This document shows positions 16,736 to 25,875 of a stretch of 64,000 nt of DNA, piece after piece. This DNA comes from Streptomyces broussonetiae (lineage in GTDB: Bacteria > Actinomycetota > Actinomycetes > Streptomycetales > Streptomycetaceae): contig NZ_CP047020.1 in the NCBI RefSeq assembly GCF_009796285.1, positions 1,984,001-2,048,000 of the forward strand, written 5' to 3'. Made by a program: the position numbers and the translations under genes. Each line of letters begins with the position of its first letter. The first letter of the stretch is position 1. The notes below the pieces were generated by a model, which made no database searches, had not been told where the DNA came from, and saw only the letters and a program-made list of their open reading frames with translations.

Positions 16736-18310
16736 ATGAGGACGATCGACCACTGGCTCACCTCCCCCTGGCGCCGCTCGGCCGTCGCCGCCCTCGCCGG
16801 TGCCCTGCCGATCCTGACCTTTCCCGCGCCCTCCCTGTGGTGGTTCGCCTACGTCGCCCTGGTCCCCTGGATCCTGCTGGCCCGCTCGGCACCGACCGGA
16901 CGGCGGGCGGCGTACGACGGCTGGAGCGGGGGCTTCGGTTTCCTGGTGGCCGTGCACCACTGGCTGCTGCCGAGCCTGCACGTGTTCATCTTCCTGATCG
17001 CCGTCCTGCTGGGTGCGCTCTGGGCACCCTGGGGCTGGCTGGTGCACCGCTTCCTCGGCGGGCGGCCGACGCCGGGCCGGGGCGCCGCCGCGCTGCTGGT
17101 GCTGCCGTCGGCCTGGCTGGTGGTGGAGCTGGCGCGGTCCTGGCAGGGGCTCGGCGGGCCGTGGGGCATGCTGGGCGCCAGCCAGTGGCAGGTCTCCCCC
17201 GCGCTGCGGCTGGCTTCGGTCGGCGGGGTGTGGCTGCTCAGCTTCCTGATCGTAGCCGTGAACGTGGCGGCGTCCGTGCTGATATCGGTGCGCGAGTCGC
17301 GCATGCCGGCGGTGGCCTCGCTGGTCGCCACGGCCGCCGCGACCTCGGCCGCCTGGGCCTGGGCGCCGCGCCCGGCGGTGGACGGGCGAGTGCGGATCGC
17401 CGTCGTACAGCCGGGGATCGTGGACGGGAAGGCCAGTGCCGAGAAGCGGTTCGACCGTGAGGAGCAGCTGACCCGGCAGCTGGCCGGGCAGCGGGTCGAC
17501 CTGGTCGTGTGGGGTGAGTCCAGTGTCGGCTTCGACCTGGGCGACCGGGCCGACCTCACCCTGCGCATCGCCGCACTGTCCCGGACGGTCGGCGCCGACG
17601 TGCTGGTCAACGTGGACGCCCGCCGCTCCGACCGGCCCGGCATCTACAAGAGTTCCGTGCTGGTGGGTCCGGACGGCCTGACGGGCGACCGGTACGACAA
17701 GATGCGGCTCGTACCCTTCGGCGAGTACATACCGGTCCGCTCGCTGCTCGGCTGGGCCACCTCGGTCGGCAAGGCGGCCGGCGAGGACCGCAGCCGCGGC
17801 ACCGAGCAGGTCGTGATGAACGTCGGGCACGGGCTGAGGATCGGCCCGCTGATCTGCTTCGAGACCGCGTTCCCCGACATGAGCCGGCATCTGGCCCAGG
17901 ACGGCGCCGACGTGCTGCTCGGCCAGTCCTCCACCTCCACCTTCCAGGGCAGCTGGGCCCCGGAGCAGCACGCCTCGCTGGGTGCGCTGCGAGCCGCCGA
18001 GACCGGCCGCCCGATGGTGCACGCGACCCTCACCGGCGTCTCCGCCGTGTACGGCCCGGACGGGCAGCGGCTCGGCCCCTGGCTCGGCACGGACGCGAGT
18101 GCGGCCCGCGTGTACGACGTACCGCTCGCGCACGGCATCACACCGTACGTCCGCTATGGCGACTGGCCGGTGCACGGCGCCCTGCTGGTGCTGGCCATGC
18201 TGTGCGCGGCCGAGGGCGCCAAGGCGCTCAGGCTGCGCCGGAGCGGTCCCGTACCGCTCGCACCACCCGCTCGCACAGTTCATGAGTCACCAGCGCGTCC
18301 CGGGCGCTGA
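16736..18310 (+). CDS. lnt: Apolipoprotein N-acyltransferase
   Basis: The 524-residue product has about seven N-terminal membrane helices followed by a nitrilase-like domain (about residues 220-460). The catalytic triad is in place: Glu in VVWGESSVGFD, Lys in YDKMRLVPFGEYIP and Cys in PLICFETAFPDMSRHLA. It adds a third acyl chain to the N-terminal Cys of lipoproteins at the membrane's outer face. GGAGGG lies just before the ATG. The last 83 bases overlap the convergent oxidoreductase gene. Confidence 0.93.
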   Translation: MRTIDHWLTSPWRRSAVAALAGALPILTFPAPSLWWFAYVALVPWILLARSAPTGRRAAYDGWSGGFGFLVAVHHWLLPSLHVFIFLIAVLLGALWAPWGWLVHRFLGGRPTPGRGAAALLVLPSAWLVVELARSWQGLGGPWGMLGASQWQVSPALRLASVGGVWLLSFLIVAVNVAASVLISVRESRMPAVASLVATAAATSAAWAWAPRPAVDGRVRIAVVQPGIVDGKASAEKRFDREEQLTRQLAGQRVDLVVWGESSVGFDLGDRADLTLRIAALSRTVGADVLVNVDARRSDRPGIYKSSVLVGPDGLTGDRYDKMRLVPFGEYIPVRSLLGWATSVGKAAGEDRSRGTEQVVMNVGHGLRIGPLICFETAFPDMSRHLAQDGADVLLGQSSTSTFQGSWAPEQHASLGALRAAETGRPMVHATLTGVSAVYGPDGQRLGPWLGTDASAARVYDVPLAHGITPYVRYGDWPVHGALLVLAMLCAAEGAKALRLRRSGPVPLAPPARTVHESPARPGR

Positions 18311-19139
18311 GCACCTTTCCGGCCCGCACGGCGTCGAGGAAGGCGAGGACCGCCTGCTCGATGCCGCGCTGGCGGGCCACCGGCACCCAGTCGCCGCGCC
18401 GGCGCACGGTCGGCTGACCCTTGTGGTCGATCACCTCGGCGAGGTTGAGCACCTGGCGTTTGGTGTCCTGCCCGGAGACCTCCAGGACCTCCTCGGTGGA
18501 GCCGCTGAGCCGGTTCATCACTCCGAGCGCGGTGAAGCCGTCCCCGGCGAGCTGGAGCACCACGTGGTGCAGCAGCCCGCCCTCGGTGCGGGCGCGCACG
18601 GTCACGTCGTCGACCGGGCCCGGCACCAGGAACCGCAGGGTGTCGACGACGTGGATGAAGTCGTCCAGGATCATCGAGCGCGGTTCCTCGGGCAGCCCGA
18701 CGCGGTTCTTCTGCATGAGGATCAGCTCGCGCGGGTGCTCCAGGCACTGTGCGTAGCCGGGGGCGTACCGCCGGTTGAAGCCCACGAAGAGGGAGACCCC
18801 GCGCTCCTCGGCGAGGTCCACCAGCCGTGCGGAGTCGGCGAGTTCGTAGGCGAGCGGCTTGTCGACGTACGTCGGTACACCCGCCCGGAGCAGCCGGGTC
18901 ACGATCTCGGGGTGGACGGCGGTCGGCGCGTGCACGAAGGCCGCGTCGAGGCCGGCGGCGAGCAGCGAGTCGAGCGAGGTGTGCCGCCGGTCGGCCGGCA
19001 GGTGCAGGGTGTCGGCGACGCGGTCGAGCGTGGTGGGCGTCCGGGTCTGCAGGTGGAGGTCGATCCCCGGTCGTGTGCCCAGCACCGGCAGATACGCCTT
19101 CTGCGCGATGTCACCGAGTCCGATGCAGCCGACCTTCAC
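18228..19139 (-). CDS. Gfo/Idh/MocA-family NAD(P)-dependent oxidoreductase
   Basis: The 303-residue product opens with a Rossmann nucleotide-binding motif (VKVGCIGLGDIAQKAYLP). The family's active-site EKP-like motif is present as VDKPLAYELADSARL, followed by GFNRRYAPGY. The C-terminal beta-sheet domain follows. Substrates are usually sugars, inositols or similar polyols; the one here is unknown. GTG at 19139 is chosen because GGGGAG lies upstream. The gene sits 10 bases after the FAD monooxygenase gene, implying one operon, and its 3' end overlaps lnt on the opposite strand. Confidence 0.88.
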   Translation of the reverse strand: MKVGCIGLGDIAQKAYLPVLGTRPGIDLHLQTRTPTTLDRVADTLHLPADRRHTSLDSLLAAGLDAAFVHAPTAVHPEIVTRLLRAGVPTYVDKPLAYELADSARLVDLAEERGVSLFVGFNRRYAPGYAQCLEHPRELILMQKNRVGLPEEPRSMILDDFIHVVDTLRFLVPGPVDDVTVRARTEGGLLHHVVLQLAGDGFTALGVMNRLSGSTEEVLEVSGQDTKRQVLNLAEVIDHKGQPTVRRRGDWVPVARQRGIEQAVLAFLDAVRAGKVLSARDALVTHELCERVVRAVRDRSGAA

Positions 19140-19149
19140 GTGCTCTCCC

Positions 19150-20325
19150 CTACCGCTTGACCGTCGGTGTCTCCTGGGCAGCATACGGGGGCCGCCAGTC
19201 GGCGATGCCGTCGAATCCGCGCAGGAAGAGCGCGGGTCCGGCCTTCGACAGGGCGGCGATCGCGAGGTCGCGCACGGCGATGGCGGCGCGGCTGCCGGTC
19301 ATGTTCAAACGGGCCACCCTGACCGCCTGACGGGTGATCACCGTCGTGCGCGGCAGGCGGGCCGCGGTGTAGGCGGCCAGGTCGTCGCCGTGGTGGGCGA
19401 GCACGACGGCGTCCTCGACGGCCTGGTTGCCGCCCTGGCCGAGGGTCGGCGGCATGGCGTGGGCGGCATCCCCGAGCAGGGCGACGCGGCCTGCGTGATA
19501 GGCGGGCAGAGGCTCGGCGATGTGGTGGACGTCGTGCCGGAGCACATCCTTGGGGCGGGCGGCGGCGAGGACGGCGGGAACGGGCTCGTGCCAGTCGCCG
19601 AACCGGCGCAGGAGTTCGGCCTTCTCGTCGTCCGGCGCCCGCTCGCCCGCCGGGGTCGTGGCGGCCGCATACGCGTAGACGCGGCCGTCCTTGAGCGGGT
19701 GCGTGCCCCAGATGCGGCCCCGGCCCCAGGTCTCGTGCGAGGCGAACTCCGTACCGGGCACCGGGATCAGCACCCGCCAGGTGGTGAACCCCGAGTAGAC
19801 CGGCCCCGGGTGCAGCGGGAACAGGGCTGCACGGACGCGGGAGTTGATGCCGTCCGCACCGACCACCAACTCCGCCTCCAGCTCCTGTCCGCCGACGCTG
19901 ACCCGGGCGGGCCGCCGGCTGTCACCGGGGTCGGTGAGGGTCCCGGCGGTCGCGATGCGGACGGCGCCGGGCGGGAGCAGGGCGGCGAGCCGGTCGACCA
20001 GGGTGGCGCGGGCGAGCAGGACCAGCGGGCCGCCGAAGCGGGCGGCAGCCGCCTCGGCGCTGGAGCGGGACAGCCAGCGCCCGCGCGGGGTGCGCAGCCC
20101 ACCGTCCCCCTGCCAGGCGGCAAGGTCGCGGATCTCCTCGCCGATGCCGAGCACGTCGAGGGCGCGCAGCGCGTTGGGGGCGAGGGAAATGGCCGCGCCG
20201 ACGGGCTCCAGAGAGCGGGCCCGCTCCAGCACGGTTACGTTCCAGCCCTTGGCGTGCAGGGCCGCCGCCGCGGCCAGGCCTCCGATTCCACCGCCGATGA
20301 CGATCGCGCGCGCCGACTGTGCCAT
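19150..20325 (-). CDS. FAD-dependent monooxygenase
   Basis: The 391-residue product is a class A flavoprotein hydroxylase. The N-terminal GxGxxG motif reads IVIGGGIGGLAAAAALH; the DG motif is VVGADGINSRVR at mid-protein; the FAD ribityl GD motif is VALLGDAAHAMPPTLGQGG. These enzymes usually hydroxylate aromatic compounds with NAD(P)H. The start at 20325 follows GGGAGGGG. The gene is first in a two-gene operon with a Gfo/Idh/MocA oxidoreductase. It is divergent from a TetR gene, with three identical operator-like palindromes in its promoter, so TetR repression and induction by a small molecule are likely. Confidence 0.9.
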   Translation of the reverse strand: MAQSARAIVIGGGIGGLAAAAALHAKGWNVTVLERARSLEPVGAAISLAPNALRALDVLGIGEEIRDLAAWQGDGGLRTPRGRWLSRSSAEAAAARFGGPLVLLARATLVDRLAALLPPGAVRIATAGTLTDPGDSRRPARVSVGGQELEAELVVGADGINSRVRAALFPLHPGPVYSGFTTWRVLIPVPGTEFASHETWGRGRIWGTHPLKDGRVYAYAAATTPAGERAPDDEKAELLRRFGDWHEPVPAVLAAARPKDVLRHDVHHIAEPLPAYHAGRVALLGDAAHAMPPTLGQGGNQAVEDAVVLAHHGDDLAAYTAARLPRTTVITRQAVRVARLNMTGSRAAIAVRDLAIAALSKAGPALFLRGFDGIADWRPPYAAQETPTVKR

Positions 20326-20353
20326 GACCACGACCCCTCCCGGATCCACTTGA

Positions 20354-20413
20354 ACTACATCTGTAGTGAACCTGACTGTACTACGCCCGTAGTGCGTTTA
20401 CTACAGCCGTAGT
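20354..20413. promoter_or_regulatory. Triple TetR operator ACTAC-N4-GTAGT
   Basis: Three copies of the 14-bp palindrome ACTAC-N4-GTAGT lie at 20354-20367, 20380-20393 and 20400-20413. They fill the gap between the monooxygenase and the TetR gene and begin 28 bp upstream of the monooxygenase start codon. Start-to-start spacing is 26 and 20 bp, about two turns or more of helix. This is a strong candidate for autoregulation and control of the operon. Confidence 0.8.
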
Positions 20414-20433
20414 GCGACGGGTAGGGTCACCTC

Positions 20434-21024
20434 ATGTCCGTACGCACCCCCAGCGCCTCCCGTGCCGATCGCGTCGCCGACACCGCCCTCGCACTGCTCG
20501 CCGAGCGCGGGATGCGCGGGCTGACACACCGCGCCGTGGACGAGGCGGCCGGGCTCCCGCCCGGCTCGACCTCGAACGTGGCCCGCACCCGGCAGGCGCT
20601 GCTCGAACTCGCGGTACGGCGGCATGCCGAACGTGAGGCACAACTGCTGGAGCTGACGGAGGTGCCGGGTCCGGGCGCCGGCCCCGACGCGCTCGCCGAC
20701 GGGCTGGCCCTCGCCGTGCACCGCTGCCTGACCCAGGGCCGCGAGCTGCTGATCGCACGCTACGAACTCGCCCTGGAGGCCACCCGCCGCCCCGAGCTGC
20801 GGGCCTTCTACGACCGGACCGGTGCCGTCTTCAAGGAGCAGCTGGCCGCCATGCTCACCGACGCGGGTTCGCCCGACCCGGCCCGGCACGTGCTGTCCCT
20901 GGTCGCCTGGGCGGACGGGCTGATGTTCTCGTGCGCGGCGGGTTCGTTCAGCGCCGAGGTGCCGGGCCTGGAGGACATCCGCGCGGGCCTGCGGGAACTG
21001 CTCACGGGGCTGCTGGGCCGGTAA
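20434..21024 (+). CDS. TetR-family transcriptional regulator
   Basis: The 196-residue product begins with a TetR helix-turn-helix: RVADTALALLAERGMRGLTHRAVDEAAGLPPGSTSNVARTR covers helices 1-4. The ligand-binding C-terminal part has the helical pattern of the TetR_C group found in Streptomyces (RGRELLIARYELALEATRRPEL-like). It is divergent from the FAD monooxygenase operon and preceded by three palindromes, its probable operators. The ligand is likely the monooxygenase substrate or a related compound. Confidence 0.9.
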   Translation: MSVRTPSASRADRVADTALALLAERGMRGLTHRAVDEAAGLPPGSTSNVARTRQALLELAVRRHAEREAQLLELTEVPGPGAGPDALADGLALAVHRCLTQGRELLIARYELALEATRRPELRAFYDRTGAVFKEQLAAMLTDAGSPDPARHVLSLVAWADGLMFSCAAGSFSAEVPGLEDIRAGLRELLTGLLGR

Positions 21025-21065
21025 AACCCCTGGTGGGGCGGATGCTCTTCGACGAAGATACGGAC

Positions 21066-21578
21066 ATGACAACGGAACGCCGAGAGCCCGCCCAGACCGC
21101 GGGTGAGCGCGCCATGCTGGAAGGCTGGCTGGACTATCACCGCCGCACACTCGCCTGGAAGTGCGAGGGCCTGACCGACGAGCAGCTGCGCACCGCGTCG
21201 GTGCCGCCCTCGGAGCTGTCCCTCATGGGGCTGGTGCGGCACATGGCGGAGGTGGAACGGAGCTGGTTCCGCAAGGTGTTGGTGGGCGAGGACCCCGGTC
21301 CGATCTACTGCACCGACGAGGATCCGGACGGCGAGTTCCATCTCACCGAGGCCGACACCTGGGACGAGGCGTACGCGGCCTGGCAGGCGGAGATCGGGAT
21401 CGCGCGGCAGAACGCGGCCGGCTTGGGGCTCGACGACATGTCCCGGGGGAAGAGCAGGTTCACGAGCACGCCGTTCAACCTGCGCTGGATCTACACCCAC
21501 ATGATCGAGGAGTACGCCCGGCACAACGGCCACGCCGACCTGATCCGCGAGCGGATCGACGGCTCCGCCGGCGACTGA
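21066..21578 (+). CDS. DinB-like (DUF664) four-helix protein
   Basis: The 170-residue product has the DinB/YfiT metal-binding fold. The first metal His is in GLVRHMAEVERSWF, and the C-terminal HMIEEYARHNGHADLIRERIDG supplies two further His. Some relatives are thiol-dependent transferases using mycothiol or bacillithiol, so a detoxification role is possible. It follows the TetR gene by 41 bases on the same strand and may be co-transcribed. A GATACG near its ATG could also be its own -10. Confidence 0.82.
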   Translation: MTTERREPAQTAGERAMLEGWLDYHRRTLAWKCEGLTDEQLRTASVPPSELSLMGLVRHMAEVERSWFRKVLVGEDPGPIYCTDEDPDGEFHLTEADTWDEAYAAWQAEIGIARQNAAGLGLDDMSRGKSRFTSTPFNLRWIYTHMIEEYARHNGHADLIRERIDGSAGD

Positions 21579-21693
21579 CCGTCACCCCCGCTCCCCCGAA
21601 ACCCTCCGCACGGGGCACGAGATCACCCGTGCGGGGGCATCAATGTTCGCTCCCTGGTGCCAACTCGGCTGTCAGTCCAGCAGAGTTGCCCGG

Positions 21694-22173
21694 GTGCATC
21701 GAACGACGACCACCGCAGCGCTCCTGGTCACCGTGGCCGTCTCGGCCCTCTCCGGCTGTGTGACCGTGCAGCGCCCGGCGGCACCCGCGCCGCCGCAGGA
21801 CACGGCCACCGCGCTGCCTTCGGCCCCCCGCCCGGACGGCAGCGTGGAACCCCGGGTGGTCCAGGCCCCGGCCCAGGAGGCCCTGGAGAGGGCCGGCGCG
21901 CCCTCGCGACCCGGGCAGCTCCGGCATCCGGCGCCGTCCCCCTCACACCACCGCAGCGAGACCCCGCCGACCGCACCCGGCCCACGGCCGGAGGCGCCCG
22001 CGCCCGCGCATCACCGCACCGAGCCCCGGCCCCGGCACCCGCACACCGACAGCCCGGACGAGTCGCCCCCGGTCCCGCCGGCGACGGACGTGTGCGCCCT
22101 GGGCAGGAAATACGGCGGCTGGCGGGGAGACAGCCCGGAGTCGGAGATCTGCGAACAGACCTACGGCCACTGA
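21694..22173 (+). CDS. Pro/His-rich lipoprotein
   Basis: GTG at 21694 starts a 159-residue protein with a lipoprotein signal peptide. Positive residues are followed by a hydrophobic core and the lipobox LSGC (Cys about residue 22). The mature chain is low-complexity, rich in Pro, Ala and His (PSPSHHRSE, APAHHRTE), with a short C-terminal domain containing two Cys (DVCALGRKYGGW and EICEQTYGH). The end motif KYGGWRGDSPESEICEQTYG looks conserved. No enzyme motif is seen. The His-rich stretch could bind metals, which is an inference only. Confidence 0.7.
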   Translation: MHRTTTTAALLVTVAVSALSGCVTVQRPAAPAPPQDTATALPSAPRPDGSVEPRVVQAPAQEALERAGAPSRPGQLRHPAPSPSHHRSETPPTAPGPRPEAPAPAHHRTEPRPRHPHTDSPDESPPVPPATDVCALGRKYGGWRGDSPESEICEQTYGH

Positions 22174-22777
22174 GGACCCGTTCAGGCGGGTCGAGAACTC
22201 GGGCCGGTACCCGGCCGGTGACGGCGAGGTCGGTCGGCTGGACCGTCAGCCACGGCCGGGTACGGATCCGGTGTCGACGCCGTCCGGGGCCGGCCAGTGG
22301 CGCGCTGTCGCGGCACGCAGCCGGGCGGCGGTCCGTTGCCCTGCTCGTCCCCTTGAACGTGGCAGCGGTGGCGGTGGCGGTCGGCCGCCGGAACCGTCCG
22401 CACGGCGACGACCCGGGTCGGGGCCCGCCGGTGGCGGACGAGGCGGGCCGGTGGGGCACGGCGGGCCCGGCACCGGCTGCCGCACTCGTTCCTCACCGGC
22501 CGCTACGCACTCCACCCGATCGCGCGCCGCTCGATCCGGTCCGCGACGGCCGCCACCTGCCGCTCGCCGGGCCCGAAGGGCAACGCCGGGCCCACCGGGG
22601 CGGTTCCGGAACGGCGCCGGCCGACCGGCCGACGGCTGCCGCATCCGGGACCGCCGGGCCCCTGCCCCGCCCAGGTGATCATCCGGCGTACCCCGCACCA
22701 GGCCGCGTGCGCCACCGCAGCCCTGCCGAGGGCACGCGACAGGCCCTCGGGCCGGCCATGGCTCAGCACCCCCGGCC
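22174..22777. other. 604-bp region without a supported gene
   Basis: Several long open frames exist on both strands, but they are Arg/Pro-rich and match no family I recognise. On the plus strand, fragments such as VALLVPLNVAAVAVAVGRR (a membrane-helix-like stretch) and LTGRYALHPIARRSIR hint at a degenerate gene, without a shared frame. I make no functional call. Confidence 0.4.
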
Positions 22778-23221
22778 CTACTCCCCCAACCGCAGCTCCA
22801 GTCGCATGATGGCGGCACGGACCCCGTCGCCGTAACGGTCGTCGGGCAGGGCCACCGCGGCCCTGCGCGCATGCCGTACATGGCTGCGCGCGGCCTCCTC
22901 ACGGCCGAGCTTCACATAGTCGGCGGCCAGATTGAGGTGCAGGGACGGAAGGAAGCCACCGGGCCCGTCGACAAGCTCCTCGGCCGCCGACAACGCCCTG
23001 AGGTCCCAGGCGAGTTCGTCCCCCGGATCGTCCTGGGTGTCGGCGAGATAGTGGGCCAGGGTGCAGCGGTGGAACGGGTCGCCGTCCTCGCCGATCTCCG
23101 CCCACAGGCCGAGCAGGCGGCTGCGGGCCTCCTCGCGGTCGCCGCCGTGGTGCAGCATGACGACCTGCCCGATCCGCGTCAGCACGTCATCCGGTGCCGC
23201 CTGCTCCTGCCGCTCCGCCAC
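22778..23221 (-). CDS. TPR-like helical protein
   Basis: The 147-residue acidic, all-helical product resembles tetratricopeptide repeats. HHGGDREEARSRLLGLWAEIGE and FLPSLHLNLAADYVKLGREEAARSHVRHA show the helix-pair spacing and the Gly/Ala/Tyr positions of TPRs. GTG at 23221 has GGAGG 5-6 bases upstream. Such proteins bind partners rather than catalyse. No adjacent gene suggests the partner. Confidence 0.75.
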   Translation of the reverse strand: MAERQEQAAPDDVLTRIGQVVMLHHGGDREEARSRLLGLWAEIGEDGDPFHRCTLAHYLADTQDDPGDELAWDLRALSAAEELVDGPGGFLPSLHLNLAADYVKLGREEAARSHVRHARRAAVALPDDRYGDGVRAAIMRLELRLGE

Positions 23222-23288
23222 CGCGTCCTCCGGGTACTCGTCGACTGTCCGCTCCCGACGCTAACCGGCCACAGGGACAAACCCGGTC

Positions 23289-23317
23289 AGGCGGCCCCGT
23301 ACCAAACGGGGCCGCCT
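23289..23317 (-). terminator. Terminator hairpin of ung
   Basis: AGGCGGCCCCGT (23289-23300) and ACGGGGCCGCCT (23306-23317) form a perfect 12-bp stem with a 5-base loop, 11 bases beyond the ung stop codon. Confidence 0.75.
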
Positions 23318-23327
23318 GCGTGCCAGG

Positions 23328-24011
23328 TCAGCCCAGGTTCGGGAGGGTCCAGTCGATGAACTTGTGGCCCTGGCTCGCGATCGCCTCGTTGATCTGCGTG
23401 AACGGGCGGGAGCCGAAGAACTTCTTCGCGGACAGCGGCGAGGGGTGCGCGCCCTTGACCACCACGTGCCGGGTCTCGTCGATCAGCGGCAGCTTCTTCT
23501 GCGCGTAGTTGCCCCACAGGACGAAGACTGCCGGGTCGGGGCGGTCGTTGACCGCGCGGATGACCGCGTCCGTGAACTTCTCCCAGCCCTTGCCCTTGTG
23601 CGAATTGGGCTCGCCGGGCCGGACGGTGAGGACCGCGTTGAGCAACAGCACGCCCTGCTCGGCCCACGGCATCAGATAGCCGTTGTCCGGGATGGGCAGG
23701 CCCAGCTCCGCCTGCATCTCCTTGTAGATGTTCCGCAGCGAGGGCGGGGTCTTCACCCCCGGACGGACCGAGAAGCACAGGCCGTGGCCCTGGCCCTCGC
23801 CGTGGTACGGGTCCTGGCCGAGGATGAGGACCTTGACCCTGTCGTACGGTGTGGCGTCCAGCGCGGCGAAGACCTCCTCGCGCGGCGGATAGACGGGACC
23901 CTTCGCCCGCTCCTCCTCGACGAACTCGGTCAGCTCCTTGAAGTAGGGCTGCTGCAGCTCGTCGCCCAGAACCCCGCGCCAGGACTCGGGCAGCATGGCG
24001 ATGTCGGTCAC
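23328..24011 (-). CDS. ung: Uracil-DNA glycosylase, family 1
   Basis: The enzyme removes uracil from DNA at the first step of base excision repair. The water-activating motif GQDPYHGEGQGHGLCFSV (about residue 65 on) and the Leu-intercalation motif HPSPLSAKKFFGSRPF near the C-terminus are complete. The length is 227 residues, normal for the family. GTG at 24011 (VTDIAMLPESW) is chosen because GAGG precedes it; an upstream ATG at 24041 would add an unconserved leader. A hairpin terminator follows directly. Confidence 0.95.
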   Translation of the reverse strand: MTDIAMLPESWRGVLGDELQQPYFKELTEFVEEERAKGPVYPPREEVFAALDATPYDRVKVLILGQDPYHGEGQGHGLCFSVRPGVKTPPSLRNIYKEMQAELGLPIPDNGYLMPWAEQGVLLLNAVLTVRPGEPNSHKGKGWEKFTDAVIRAVNDRPDPAVFVLWGNYAQKKLPLIDETRHVVVKGAHPSPLSAKKFFGSRPFTQINEAIASQGHKFIDWTLPNLG

Positions 24012-24109
24012 GTCAACGTCCTCACGATGTCGATCAACCACGTGGTGCGGTCACTTCCAGGCTTCAGAACCTACAGGCGACCACTGACAACGGGCGCACG
24101 AAGACCGGT

Positions 24110-25693
24110 TCACCAGCTGGTCTTGCGGTGCAGCGTCCACATCATCATGATCGTCGACGGGTCGAGGGCCTGCTCGCCGCCGGAGACGTCCTCGCTGGCG
24201 GCGACGTACTGCCGGCCCTGCCACAGCGGGATCAGCCGGGCGTCGTTCACCAGGATCTGCTGGGCCTGCTCCATGTCCTTGACCGTCTGGGCGCGGTCGC
24301 CCTCCGCGCGCGAGTGCGGCAGCAGCTGGTCGGTGATCTCCTTGGCCGGGTAGGGCGTACCGAGGGCGTTGTGCTCGCCGACGAACGGCGCGATGAAGTT
24401 GTCCGCGTCGGGGAAGTCCGGGAACCAGCCGCGCCCGAACACCGGGTACTCACCCTTCTGGTAGCCGACCACGAAGGTCTTCCAGGGGCGGCCCTGGAGC
24501 GTGATGGTGAACAGCCCGGAGTCCTCCAGCTGCCGCTTGAGCTCCTGGAACATCAGGGCCGTCTCGGAGCCGTAGCGGTCGGTGGTGTACCAGAGGGTGA
24601 GCGGGATGCGCTGGTGGATGCCCGCGTCGGAGAGGATCTTGCGGGCCCTGGGGACGCTGGGGTCGCCGAAGTCGTCGAAGAAGCCGGTGGTGTGGCCGGT
24701 CAGGCCCTTGGGGACCATCGAGTACAGCGGGTCGACGGTGTCCTTGTAGACCTTGTGGGCGATGGCACCCCGGTCGACGATCTGGGCGACGGCCTTGCGT
24801 ACGGCGGGCTCCTTGGCCCAGGGGTCCTTGGGGTTGAACACCAGGTAGCTGATGTCGGTGCCCGCGCCGTCGACGAGTTGCAGGTTGCTGTCGCCGTGCT
24901 GCTGGAGGGCGAGGATGTCGTCGGCGGCGAGGCCGCGGTAGGTGACGTCGATCTGCTTGGCACGCAGCGCCTTGACCATGCCGGCCGAGTCCTGGAAGTA
25001 GCGGATGGTCACCGCGTCGTTCTGCCGCTGGGCGAAGCCGTGGTAGTTCCCGTTGCCGACGAGGACGGCCTGCCTGCCCTCCTCGTAGGACCGGAGCTGG
25101 TACGGCCCGGAGCCGTGGACCTCGCCGTCCTTGCGCAGGGAGCGCGCCGGGTAGTCGTTCGGGTCGACGATCGACATGGCGGGGGTGGCGAGCACGAACG
25201 GGAAGGTGGCGTCGGGCTGGCCGAGGTGGAAGACGACCGTGCGGTCGCCGAGCACCTGCACCCGCTCGAGGCTGCCGAGCAGCCCTGCGGGACCGCCCGG
25301 GGCGTCGATCGTGCGGATGCGGTCGATGGAGTACTTGACGACGCTCGCGGTCAGCGGGTCGCCGTCGGCGAACTTCAGGCCCGAGCGCAGCTCGCAGCGG
25401 TAGGTGCGGCTGGTGGAGTCGGTGAAGGAGCAGCTCTCGGCGGCGTCGGGCTGCGGAGTGGTGGCGCCGTTGGGATAGGCCAGGAGCGTCTGGAAGATGT
25501 TCCGGTACAGCTCCCAGGAGCCGTCCCAGGCGCCGGCCGGGTCGAGCGTGCTGGGCGCGCTGGTGGTCCCGACGACGATCGGCCGCTTGCCGCCGCCACT
25601 GCCGTCGGACAGCAGACCGCATCCGGCCGCCAGGGACAGGGACGCGATCGCCGCGACTGACCGCAGGAATCGGTTCCGGTTGAACACGCGCAC
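24110..25693 (-). CDS. Peptide/nickel-type ABC substrate-binding lipoprotein (family 5)
   Basis: The 527-residue product starts with a lipoprotein signal ending in LAAGC (Cys about residue 25). It has the SBP_bac_5 pattern: FQTLLAYPNGATTPQPDAAES, RSGLKFADGDPLTASVVKYSIDR, and the GSGPYQLRSYEEGRQAVLVGNGNY block that marks the family. It should bind oligopeptides or similar ligands outside the membrane and deliver them to an ABC importer. No permease or ATPase gene is adjacent, so it is an orphan that must use a distant transporter or act as a receptor. Confidence 0.9.
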   Translation of the reverse strand: MRVFNRNRFLRSVAAIASLSLAAGCGLLSDGSGGGKRPIVVGTTSAPSTLDPAGAWDGSWELYRNIFQTLLAYPNGATTPQPDAAESCSFTDSTSRTYRCELRSGLKFADGDPLTASVVKYSIDRIRTIDAPGGPAGLLGSLERVQVLGDRTVVFHLGQPDATFPFVLATPAMSIVDPNDYPARSLRKDGEVHGSGPYQLRSYEEGRQAVLVGNGNYHGFAQRQNDAVTIRYFQDSAGMVKALRAKQIDVTYRGLAADDILALQQHGDSNLQLVDGAGTDISYLVFNPKDPWAKEPAVRKAVAQIVDRGAIAHKVYKDTVDPLYSMVPKGLTGHTTGFFDDFGDPSVPRARKILSDAGIHQRIPLTLWYTTDRYGSETALMFQELKRQLEDSGLFTITLQGRPWKTFVVGYQKGEYPVFGRGWFPDFPDADNFIAPFVGEHNALGTPYPAKEITDQLLPHSRAEGDRAQTVKDMEQAQQILVNDARLIPLWQGRQYVAASEDVSGGEQALDPSTIMMMWTLHRKTSW

Positions 25694-25875
25694 GCTCCTC
25701 GATCCGCCGTACCAAGGGTCGGCAGACCATACCGCAGCGTTCGTTCCTCTGAACCACCCCTGGAACAGGGGTTCTTGATCGTCGGCGCCATGACGACGTT
25801 GTCAGTTCGCTGTGCGGATTTCATCCGGTGTTCCGGGCGCCGCAGTGTCCGAAAATCGGCGCCCGGAACGGTGGC

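Noticed and set aside
16151-18283. A 710-codon open frame on the minus strand
   Set aside because: It is antisense to lnt and the SnoaL-like gene and lacks any domain.
22174-22777. Long open frames on both strands after the lipoprotein gene
   Set aside because: They are Arg/Pro-rich, share no frame with any recognisable motif and lack ribosome-binding sites; listed only as an unassigned region.
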